Source of the DNA: Paramecium tetraurelia
Taxonomy: Eukaryota > Ciliophora > Oligohymenophorea > Peniculida > Parameciidae
Reading direction: 5' to 3'
Length of the DNA: 64,000 bases
Assembly (NCBI RefSeq): GCF_000165425.1
Contig: NW_001799133.1
Span: 124,001-188,000 of the forward strand
The position numbers and the translations under genes are program-made. The notes beneath the pieces were generated by a model. That model was not told where the DNA came from. It saw only the letters and a list, made by a program, of their open reading frames with translations, and did not search any database. Shown here in pieces: positions 1 through 10,218 of the stretch (positions are counted from its first letter, which is position 1; the number at the start of each line of letters is the position of its first letter).

Positions 1-1888
1 GAAAGTTTGTTAAATTAATTTATGTCTCATAATATGAGGATGTATTTCTTTTGATTCTAAGTTAAAGGTTTTTTGCTTGATAATTGGTTAGCAATCATTT
101 TTGATGACACTCATCATAATCTTCTTAGGAGAATAGGAAGTATTAAGCCGATTTAAGTTGCCATTTGCAATTTATGATAAATAGTAATCGTTGGAATAAT
201 AATAGTCTACAGGATTATGCATATAATTTTTTTAATTATTCACAAAATCAATTTTATTTAATATTCTTTAGAATTTATCATAATCATATATAATTCTTTT
301 TGGTAAAAACTGAAGACGGATTCCATTAAAACCACCATTCTAGGTAGCATTTTGCAAACTCATTTTATGGTTCATTTTGCTTAATTGCACACAACATAAC
401 AAAAAATTAGATGTCGTTAATTTATAATTAATCCATAATATTTTTCCAATTATTTAGAGTGCCCTCATCTTAAAATAAAAGTTTTAATTTCTATAATTCG
501 CTATTTTTCTTATCATTAACGAATTCTATGAAACTATTTAAACATTCCTTCTCAAAATCAATAGATCCACGGTATTTTATTTCAGAATCTTCGGATCTTA
601 CTTATTACTAATTTATTACATTTCAGTATATGAAATCCATCCTTCAAAAAATTCTAATAGTTCCTTTTCGTAAAGCTTATCTTACTATTAAGGATGATTC
701 AACCCTTTCTTATTATAATATATTTTCTTGGTTGGATCTTATTTCGCTTACTTGATCATTTCTTTAAGCTAAATACACAAAGCTTATTAAAACGTTAGCA
801 GATCTCTATAAGTATTATTGTTCGATGAAATTTTAGGTTCTTAATTGTTGCTCTCTTAAATTAATGTATCCTCCTCCTCCCGTTTTGTAGTTTCCTCAGC
901 ATCTTATTTTGGATTTTCTTACATGAAACCATTTTTTTAAGGTAAAACACTCACATAATTAGTATTGTTTTCTAAAAATTTATTTTAATTCTATTATTTT
1001 GTATTTATTTATACTTAATATATTTCCTAATTTTACCCTTATTAATTGGGTTAATTATTGTTTTAAGAATCTTATTGACGATTTTATTTTTAATCTGCAT
1101 TTCCCGGTTAATTATCCTTCTCAACATTTTCGTAATTAGAGGACAATTCAGTGCTGCCTGAATTCTATTCATTAAAATCTGAAATTTGCTTTTCTTATGT
1201 TACTTGAGCAATTACTAAATTTGTCGCATTTGATAATTGAGGAAAATTCAAACTATTAAAGGCACCACTTTCATTCTTTTTCTCCACAAATTTTTGGCCA
1301 TACTATTCTTTTGCATTTATTTATACTTAATCTATTTAATCTTTTTCGCTTTTTTAAAAGGTTTAATTAATATCTTTATCATTAGTTATAGCTTTTTCAG
1401 AACCTTCTTCTTTAAGATTTTGTGATATTTAATGTGCATGTTAAGGTACTTGCAAGTATGAACTTGGATGGTAAAGACTCTTATAATTTTCACTTTTTTC
1501 TTTTTCTTCTTCTAATTTAGACTTAGCCTATTGTATTTTATCATTTTCGCTCATAAACTAGAAATTTGAATTGGTCCCTGCATTCGTACTCTCATTTTAA
1601 TCTGATCCTTGGTTTTCACAATTTTATTAAACACTTTTAGTCTGAGAACCTTGTCCTAGATTTTATTAATATTTTTTCAATACCATTTACTTCCTTACTT
1701 TATTTTTGAGCTGATGGTTATAAACTTAGTTAATTCATGTTAATCAGTTTTTACTTCAAAAATTCATCATTACCCTAATCTATTCTATTTATTTTTACTT
1801 AATGATTTTAATCTGGTTTGCTATTATTCATGGTTTAAAGCTCCTGGCCATTCACATTTTTAACTCCATTTTACTACTGCTTGCTCAT
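1..1888 (-). CDS. Unknown Q/N-rich protein, 3' end outside window
   Basis: Read on the minus strand with TAA/TAG as Gln, one frame begins MSKQQQNGVKN at 1888 and runs, after a 28-nt intron (GTATTG...CTAG), through a long Gln/Asn/Ser-rich low-complexity region. A more ordered part follows near 850-300, with motifs such as YEKELLEFFEGWISYTE and FAKCYLEWWFQWNP. Further short introns (23 nt near 615, about 22 nt near 315) restore the frame, and the protein continues past base 1 without a stop. I recognise no domain. The exon structure near 240-330 is uncertain: without the last intron the frame stops at 240 and a second gene would start at 222. It diverges from the next gene, with 41 bp between the two start codons. 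Confidence 0.6.
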
Positions 1889-1929
1889 TAAAATAAATAT
1901 TACAATTTATTTCTAATTAATTAGATTTT

Positions 1930-4141
1930 ATGCCGAAATTCTAAAAGTATTTAAGACATATCGATATGCTCGTTACTCCTTATGAGTTTAATGTAACAAA
2001 GAGATAGAAATCACTAACAAAACTAGGTACTCAAAATATTGAATTTAGGTGGTTTTTTTTCAATTGCAATTTTAGCACTAATGATTGTGTATACAATAAG
2101 CATCTTTATCTCTTCAATTTCAAAATCCGGATCAATTTATGCAGGAACATAAACATCCAGTGATTTTTAATATTTAGATCAGAACACTTCTCGTTTTCTA
2201 TTACAGTTATCCTATTCCTAAAGCGGAGAAATCATTAATTACGATTAAGAATTTCAAACGTATGTGACTGATATAAATCATAGATATTTGTAATTTAAAG
2301 TTGAATACATTAATCAAGTAAGGCCGTAAAATACATCCCTATATAAAAGAGAGATAAATAGGCTTAACATTTCATAATGTTCCTCAGACGTCATTGATGA
2401 ATTTAAATTCAATACACAATCCATATCTGAGGATTGGAAACATAAGTTCGTATGTTTCAATGGAGGCTACAAATTATCTGGTTCATTCTTTGATCCAACA
2501 TACAACTATTTAAAAGTTTCAGTCCTTAAGTGCAGTAATTCTACGGATTGCAAATCTATTGATGAGATTGAAAGATTGTTAAACAAGGGGTAACAATATA
2601 ATTTTAAGTTTTCGTAGCATTAATGTTAATATTTTCATTTAGGATTCTAAAATCAAATAGACCTTAAATATGACACAACCTTCTGAAGAAAGTGCTTATA
2701 TTGTATTTTGGAGATTAAATGTAGGAATAGCAAATGGAGAAGACATATTTCTATAACCAATCCTAATTGACTTGATTAATAGTAAAAACGTGTTTAGTTC
2801 CTTAATAAATAATGAAGAAGCAAGAACTCGAATCTTTAGATCTTCTAAGGTTGAGAAGTAAGAGAGAAGACAATATCCCATGACACTGAACACAACAGAT
2901 GAATTATGTGCCTTCTATCTAAGGACTTCTTCGGACTCCTAATATTTCTTTGCCTCAAAAACGGAACCTTTTAGTGTGTTCCTTGATGCTGTGTCTTAGG
3001 CTTCAGGATTAACTGTGGCAATCTTAGGATTCGCAAAGATTCTTTATAAGATATATATAGCTCATGAAACTTATGTGAAGGTCATGAATTAGGTGTTTAA
3101 ATTTGATTTTAGGGATAATGCTGTTGTAAAGGACAACGATGGCTTTGAGTCAAGTGGAAAAACAGATAAGAGGAAAGGTTTAGATTAATTGTATTCAAAT
3201 TAGTTAGATTATTCATTTTTAACCTATCTTCAAATTGAATTAAGTAAGATTTTGGGTGATATGTGTTTATTCAAATATTGTTGCAAAAAGCATTACGACA
3301 AGAAAACTGTTATGGCTTAAATAGCAAAGTCTAAGATTATGTCAGATCTGGAATTATCCAATATTGTGAAGAAGTTGTATGAAATTGATTCATTGAAATT
3401 GTTTCTGTTTGATGATGCCTAACTGAAACTATTCAATAGTTTCTCTGAACCTGTGATTTATAAAAAAATTACAGACCATAAAGATGTATTGAAGAAAATC
3501 AATAAAGACTATCAGAGGTAAATAATGAAAGGATCTTTCATAGAAAAATATCAGTTTAAAAATCAGGTGTCTGGACCAATGGATGCATTCTCATCGAAAA
3601 GTATTTACATTATCAATTGTTATCAGTTCCGATTGAGTTGCAATTGTCTAAAATTTCTCGTTTCTTTAAGGCCTAAATTAAAGCATAAAGCGGGGAAGAA
3701 TTGTTAGAAGCCTATTCGAAAATATAGTAAGGAGAAAACTATAATAAAAAGATGAATGAGTAATTGCTCAATTTTATTCAATACAATACCATTTTATATC
3801 AAATGGTAGACTTATCACATAAAGTAATAGTTTTAAGTTAAACTTAGAAATACTCATTGAAATCTATAGATAGAGAAGATATTAAATTGATAAAAGCAAA
3901 ATCTCAATATTCTAAGCTTCCTTAAATGTCTCAAAATTTAGAAAACTATATTATTGATGAAGGAAAGGATTCTGTTTCTGCTAGTTCTCGGAATTCAGAA
4001 ATTTCAATTTAAAAATACGGATATATTAATGCGAATGGAGGTGACAGATAGGTTGAATATGATCCGATCTAAGAGAAAGAGGGAATTCAATCCAATGAAA
4101 TAGATAATTTGTCTAAAGAAAGAGGATAAAAAATTCGTTGA
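1930..4141 (+). CDS. Two-TM ciliate membrane protein
   Basis: About 706 aa after removal of four introns of 22, 24, 19 and 26 nt; the remaining length is divisible by three. A short cytosolic N-terminus is followed by TM1 (GGFFSIAILALMIVYTISIF, residues about 34-53), an approximately 300-residue ectodomain with Cys and N-glycosylation-like sites, and TM2 (SQASGLTVAILGFAKILYKIY). A long cytosolic tail follows, carrying a CCKKH motif and acidic/Ser-rich ends. This layout resembles a family of ciliate two-pass proteins usually annotated only as putative transmembrane protein. ATG at 1930 is used because the frame is open and hydrophobic from there; an internal Met at 1966 is possible. Function unknown. 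Confidence 0.8.
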
Positions 4142-4329
4142 GTTTTATCAAATTATTTATAAAAAAAGTAGTTAAATAATAAAACACATTATTGTTCTCA
4201 ATGGACCCTAAATTCTTTTCGCTTTGAATTTAACAAAGTTTTCATTGGTGCTTTTGATAAAAAAACTATTAGGACCAATATATTATTAATTGATTAAATA
4301 AAAATAAAAAATACACTTAGAATCTATAC

Positions 4330-5962
4330 ATGGAAAATTAAAACGAAAATCCAGTAGAGACCGATGGGGAACGAGAAATTTCACAAAATCAATAAAATTA
4401 GGAGTCTTAACAAAAAAATGAAGACAATGAAGTTATACCAAAAGATTAAGAATTGGAAGGGGAAAGTGAGTAATAGAGAGATGAAAATGAATAGAAAAAT
4501 GATTAATAAATCATAAAAAATTCAGCAGTGAATGTAAATCAAGAAGAAAATGAATAATAATAATAACCATAAATCCCAGTATTAATTGAAAACGAGAACT
4601 TAAATATTTAGGAATATTTAGAGAAATAGCTGGAAAGGTATAGAAAAATAGAAGCTTAATGTGTTTAGTAAAAAGACAAAGGCGTGCTTAAACGCATAAT
4701 ATCTACTCTTGAGGGTCAATTAGAAAAACTGAAATTTAATATAATAGAACCAATAACGAATGATGTCAGCAACTTTGGTGGGATCAGTTTAATTAAAGAA
4801 CTTGAATAGACTGAAGAGTCTTTCTTTTCGTAGTCTAAGATATAATCCCATCTCAAAGACGTATATAAATTCTATTCTAAAATATTCTATGTAAGAGGTC
4901 CATCAGATGATTTCACGAGAATCAATCATGAATCCTAAACCCTAACAGAGGGTAAGTTTATGATCTTCTGTCGATAATTTGGGTTGATAGACGAGAAAGT
5001 CCATCACATTAAAACTTAATCGAAACAGGGAGAAACAAATAGAATTTTAAATGATACAGTTGCAAACAAATCTATTAAAGGGAATCCTGTCTCTACAAGG
5101 AATCATCCATAAGACAATATGAGAATATTGCCATTTAAAGAACTAGTATACAATATACATAATATATTAGAATCTACTATTTAGGAGAGTTAATCAAAAT
5201 CAAAATGAAATTACATTTATGAATTTTGTCCTTGTATTGAGGGAACTCTCTAAACTAATGTACTAAGAAGATTAGACAAAGGCAGAAATTAAGTTGTTTC
5301 GATATATGGAAGTAGATTCAACTTAATATAAGAATAAATTGAAATCTTTGAATATCCCATTTGAATCAAAAGATGAGTAAGGATTCAGAAAACCAGAGGG
5401 TTTGTAATTGCAAAGATTTGCAAATTATTCTACTGATGAACTCAAATCTAGGAGAATTTTGGTAGAAGAATGGAAGAGTGTAAAAAAATAAGAATTGAGA
5501 GATAAAATGATATCATAAATGGATCAATCACGATCTAAATCAATTATGTTTGAGCCATCTTACATCAAAACGAGTAACTATAGGGAAAGAAAGTTAAGGA
5601 AGATTGGTTTAGATGCAAATACTCATTAGGTTGTGAATTGGGAGAAATTGGATAAATTAGATCCAAAACTACTATTACATGAGGAATTCAAGCCAGAGGA
5701 TTTAATAGAAGAAGATGAGGATGAAGATGATAAATACTACTTGAAAAGTTATGACTTATCTAGATAAAACAATGGAAATGCATAGAAGAAGTATACATAA
5801 AGGATTATTATTTATAGGATTTCATCATTGGATCAGAGATCATCGTAGTCTCAATTAAAGACTGAATCTACCAAAAGGTACATCTAGAACATTTCTAAAC
5901 TTGAACACAAACTTGACAACAAATCTGCTTACATTAAACTGCCCAGATTATAGAATAAATGA
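4330..5962 (+). CDS. Unknown soluble protein, ciliate-code ORF
   Basis: 535 aa with one 25-nt intron (GTATACAATATACATAATATATTAG, after residue about 275). The first about 90 residues are Gln/Glu/Asn-rich and disordered, followed by a charged helix (LEKQLERYRKIEAQCVQQKD). The middle contains a compact hydrophobic segment around the intron (FMIFCRQFGL ... ITFMNFVLVLRELSKLMY) that looks like a folded helical, EF-hand-like region without clear Ca ligands. The C-terminus is basic with an acidic EEDEDEDD patch. No TM or signal peptide. I do not recognise the family. Without the intron the frame hits a TGA within about 20 codons, which supports the splice. Confidence 0.75.
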
Positions 5963-6005
5963 ATTAAATATATTAAAAGTTCTTAAAATTTTGCAATTAA
6001 AATTA

Positions 6006-6637
6006 ATGATAATTGAGGAATAAATTGAAGAAAAAATGATATATAAAGCCATTCATCGAGTTAAGGTGAATTATCAAAAGAAAATAGACAGGTAGATCAT
6101 ACTAAATAGATTAGATACATTTTGTATAAGAAGTCTAGATGGTTTTTCAATCTACTTTTGATGTTATTGTATGCCTATAGGATTTAAAATATCGGTGGAT
6201 TTTACATTGTTACATATATATACTGTGTTTATCAGTTGCAACTATTAATTGACTACTTTACTCCTCTTGGATTGCCACCAGTTAATTTGGAAGATGAGGA
6301 GGAAGATGATGATTAATTCCAAAATGATTGTAAAGCTTTAAAATTGATATGAAAAGTTTCGGAATTGCCAACAACGCTAAGTAATAAGAATGAGTTGAAT
6401 GATAAAGAATTTAGACCATTGCTCAGAACAACATCAGAGTTTAAGGTTTGGTAAAAAAGTGTATTTTCTGTCATCTTTGCATATTTTTGTACTTACATAC
6501 CAATATGGGATATACCTGTATATTGGCCCTTTTTATTCTGCTATTTCTTTGTTATCGTTGGAATGAGTATACGCAAATATATAAAGCATATGAAAAAATA
6601 TGGCTATACGATTCTTGATTTTACAAAAAAAAAGTGA
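6006..6637 (+). CDS. RER1: RER1 ER-retrieval receptor
   Basis: 193 aa after two introns (23 nt, GTAGATCATACTAAATAGATTAG; 27 nt, ending AAAAG); the family is normally about 190-200 aa. Diagnostic family blocks are visible: GGFYIVTYIYCVYQLQLL, EFRPLLRTTSEFKVW, DIPVYWPFLFCYFFVIVGMS and the C-terminal RKYIKHMKKYGYT. Four hydrophobic segments fit the four-TM topology. RER1 cycles between cis-Golgi and ER and returns membrane proteins that carry polar TM residues. The acidic loop LEDEEEDDDQ is placed like the acidic loop of animal and fungal RER1. It lies 14 bp upstream of the next same-strand gene. Confidence 0.95.
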
Positions 6638-6651
6638 TTTTATATATTAAT

Positions 6652-8294
6652 ATGGATAAATTGTATAATTCTTTGGTTCCGAAATTTAAAGGGATCGCAA
6701 ACTCCTACAAAAACCTGGCCTCTCACACAAAATAAATTGCTTCAAACACCCTTGATAAATTAAACAAATAAGCAATTTAAGGCGACATAGTAGCAATAAG
6801 CAATAGATTATTTTGGATGGAATATCCATCCAATGATAAAATAGAAAAATTATCGAGCTATTTAAACACTAATCATCAGAATCATTACTATATTTGGAAT
6901 GTTGGAGAAAGAGAGTTTACAACTGAATGGTTTTGCAATTAAGTAGAGTGAAAAAGTAAGTAGGTTGCCAATCATTCACATCCAGGATATCCATGTCCAC
7001 CATTGATCGAGCTATTGACGATTTGCAAAAATATAATCTATTTTCTAAGTAGTGATAGGAACAACATTGCAATTGTGTGTTGCCAAGAAACTAGGGGTAG
7101 AAGTATCATGGTAATATCATCATTGTTGGCGATTATGGGTGCTGGTTACGTAATTTAATCTAATATAACATTTTAGCCAGGCGAATGCTTATTAAGAGTA
7201 TGTGAAAAGACCAACACAAAAGATTTCTAAGCCTTATTTCCATCTTAGCATTAATACATCACTTATGTTGGGAATGTCTTAAATGGTCTGAAATTAAATA
7301 GTTCTTGTTTAAGATTGATTTCAATTGTTATATCTGGAATTCCTAAAGTCTAAAATTGCACTATGTTCAGACCATACATCCAATTGTTCAAGAATGACAA
7401 GTCTATCTTCAATTCATTGACTGATGGAGAACTAAAAAATTATTAATAAGGAGATTTAAGTTGCATATTCGATCTCAAAGGAATTGAAGTAAAATCATAT
7501 CAATATCTATTAGCTTTCAGATGACATATTAGTTAGATGCAAACACTTTGAGAATAATAAAACTAGAGTGGCTTTATTCAGAGTTATGTTTAATTGTTCC
7601 TTTTTATTTGATAACGTACTTAGAGTATGGGATAGGGAATTAGATAAAAGTCCATAAATGAAAACAGAGAAAGATTTTTTTGTTGATTTTATTTTTGAAA
7701 GAGGAAATTAAAAATCATTCTAAACTGCAGATAGACCATAAACCTTTAGTAATGAAACCAAGTCATCTAATTAATTATTATTATAAATTGTATAAGAATG
7801 TAAAGGATTAGTAGTAAAAGAAAAGCATGTTATCGATGGATTGGAAGTATAACAACATGAATAAAAGTCCAAAGAAGAAGTATTCAGTTTGGGAAATGAA
7901 ATAGAAAAAAAAGATTACGAGGATTCAGATGAAAAATAAACATAACAAAAACAATAACAAAATAATAATAATAATAATAATAAGAGTATCAAAAACGACA
8001 TTTAACCATAATAATTATATTACAGAATAAGTTAAAAATCCGCCTTAATAGTAATAAGAATAGTCAGCATCACCAAAATAATAACAAATATAAGTATAAT
8101 AGGAATAAATAGAAGTCATCAATTAAAAATAGTAAATTATCAAAAAAGATAATGGATCTGATGAAAGTGAAGATGATGATGAGTAATTAGTTGCTAAGTT
8201 TGAACAAAAGATCTAAACAAAAACAGGAGATAGTGATGAAGATTGTGATGATTTCTTAGATAATTTAATTAAGTAAGGAGATAAACAAGAATGA
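6652..8294 (+). CDS. PTEN-like phosphatase/C2 protein (auxilin/tensin type)
   Basis: 518 aa with introns of 21, 25 and apparently 40 nt. Residues about 40-190 form a PTEN/dual-specificity-like domain with ISNRLFWMEYPS, HYYIWNVGE, HPGYPCPPLIELL and the P-loop CQETRGRS (CX5R, Cys near residue 137). Residues about 195-330 match the tensin-type C2 domain (LSDDILVRCKHFEN, FDNVLRVWDRELD). The tail is a Q/N-rich linker with acidic patches (SEDDDEQ, DSDEDCDDFLD). The usual His before the P-loop Cys is Cys, and the general-acid Asp of the WPD-like loop is not evident. It may therefore be a lipid- or protein-binding module, as in auxilin/GAK and tensin, rather than an active phosphatase. Membrane-traffic role inferred. 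Confidence 0.82.
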
Positions 8295-8342
8295 TATAAG
8301 AAAATAGTAATTCCAATTGATAATATTATTAATATATTATTA

Positions 8343-9081
8343 ATGTAAAAATTGCATTTGTTTCTAATAGTTACAGTGCTTAGCTGTGATGTTGATGAAG
8401 CTGTAAACGCCTTCAAATCCAAACAAATCAGGGATCCCATACTTTCATACGCAAAGAATCCTTATGAAATTGTTGATCTGGCCTATTAATAAAAAGTTTA
8501 AGATAATCTTAAGGATAGCAAGAGTGTTTGTGCAATTAAATACGATGATGATGAAAAGCAAATGTTATAATATCTTAATATTTAGATATCAATTAAAACA
8601 ATTTAATTCAAAGGAAGAGGCTGAAGAGAATCAATTCATTGTGACTCATTAAGGAAAATGTGGAGCATGTTCTACATTATAAGATTTGGTTGTTTATCTT
8701 AAAACTGACTTGACTAGGCTAGTAAGATAGTGTGGTTTAATGTATGGATTGTCTGAGTATTATCTTTTACAATGCATAAAGGATTTAGGATTTTCAGATA
8801 CATGTGCTTAAGTTTGGTTGTACAATACTTTAAATACAAAAAAATCATGTTTCTGGGTTTGTATGTAATAAATTAATTCTAATACTTAAAGTGGGTCTTT
8901 TTTTACAATTGAAGATTTTGTGAAGAATGGTTAGCTAAATTAATGTTTACAATGTGATGAAGACATTTCCGGACCTATATTTAAATATGAATCTGGAAGA
9001 ACTAGACGCAACTCAGGCATTAAATCAGAAATTGATAGACCAAGTGATTAGATCTATGACATCACACATTGCTATTATTGA
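8343..9081 (+). CDS. Secreted Cys-rich conserved protein
   Basis: 238 aa with one 22-nt intron (GTTATAATATCTTAATATTTAG). The N-terminus is a clear signal peptide (MQKLHLFLIVTVLSCDVDEA). The mature part carries about ten Cys in recognisable blocks: HQGKCGACSTLQDL, CIKDLGFSDTCAQVW, KKSCFWVCMQ, CLQCDEDISGPIF and a terminal GRTRRNSGIKSEIDRPSDQI. From memory, this block set, especially GRTRRNSG, recurs in uncharacterised secreted proteins of diverse protists; I cannot name a family and no catalytic motif is evident. Stop TGA at 9079-9081. Predicted to be extracellular or in the secretory pathway, stabilised by disulfides. Confidence 0.85.
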
Positions 9082-9120
9082 ATAAGATAACACAATTATT
9101 GTTAATAATTATCTTTTATA

Positions 9121-10199
9121 TCATGCTTCTGGAACAAATTCTCCTAATCCTACTAATTTAGCCAAGTATTTTCCATATTTTGTTAAAAATGTTGACAATT
9201 TAGGAGTATGAGAATCAATTTTGATGGCTAATAAATCTGAGATTGTCAAATAAATGAATCCATTATCTGCAGCTGCCTAAATAACTGATGATTGATTACA
9301 TCCATAATAGCATTGACTTATTTTGTACGATTAATTGGCAATTGTAATTCTTCCTATGCTAATGTCTAAAATTCTTCTCCAAAGATCATCTAATTCTTAA
9401 TAACTTGAGGTAATTCCTCGGTTGATCTGAATCTCAAATCCATGTCTAAATTCTTAAAATGTTTTAAGAACGCCAAAGGAGGAGATTCTAATGCATCTTT
9501 ATCAATCCCCTCAACTAATTTTTCAATTCCTTGATAGAAGTTTTTTGTCAAAAATAAGTTCACTTCAGCTCTTTGTTTATAAAATTATTTTACCTAATTT
9601 ATTTCAAAAAGGCAGCTCCAACCCTTTCTCCTTTATTTACAGCTTCAACTAATTATTCAAAATCATAGTTTGCATCAAATTCAAAGTTAAGGTAATTGTC
9701 TTAGTTCTTAACAATTTCTCTTAATCCTTAAGTTACGAATATGAATTACCATTTTCTAATATTATTTCAAGGCTTCCCTTTATTTTACTTTCTTCATCTT
9801 CTCTGAGTTTAATAGAGAAATAAACATAGGTTTCATCCGAATGGATCTTACATTCAAAGGCCTCAAAACGAGCTAATGATTGATTATTACTTTCTACGTC
9901 TATCTTTAATTTTTGTGATTGATTATATCAATGCATCCTTTTTACCAGGTTGATATCGGAGGAAACAAACTAGAGCCCAATCAATATCAATATGATCTCC
10001 AACTATGTTCTTGAGTGTATCATATTGGTCTATTGCCTTTTGCTCATTGAAGTGGGCTTCAGCTCTCAATTAGATTCTCAAATTATTACCTAAAGGAAAC
10101 TGGACCTTATTCAAATTCATCTCCAAAAGCCACTCCAATTCGAGACTACTCGTAATTAGATTATAATTGATTAGCTTAATCTTTTATAGCTTAATTCAT
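9121..10199 (-). CDS. Unknown soluble protein
   Basis: 319 aa on the minus strand after five introns of 25, 25, 23, 23 and 23 nt, giving a length divisible by three. It begins MNQAIKDQANQLQSNYEQ and ends AKLVGLGEFVPEA. The N-terminal third is helical (AEAHFNEQKAIDQYDTLKN) and TPR-like in feel, the middle is beta-rich (YVYFSIKLREDEESKIKGSLEI), and the C-terminal half is helical with KHFKNLDMDLRF and DNGFIYLTISDLLAIK. No signal peptide or TM. I do not recognise the family. The first intron ends in GAG rather than TAG, so the N-terminal exon is the least certain part. Only 19 bp separate its ATG from the stop of the gene upstream of it. Confidence 0.7.
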
Positions 10200-10218
10200 A
10201 TTAATTATACACAAAAAA

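Noticed and set aside
222-240. Gene boundary inside the leftmost gene (stop at 240, new start at 222)
   Set aside because: A 22-nt intron (GTCTTCAG...AAAAAG) joins the frames with better protein quality; kept as an alternative only.
1-1888. Left-end telomeric or subtelomeric repeat
   Set aside because: The sequence is T-rich because it is the antisense of a Gln/Asn-rich gene; no C4A2/C3A3-type repeat is present.
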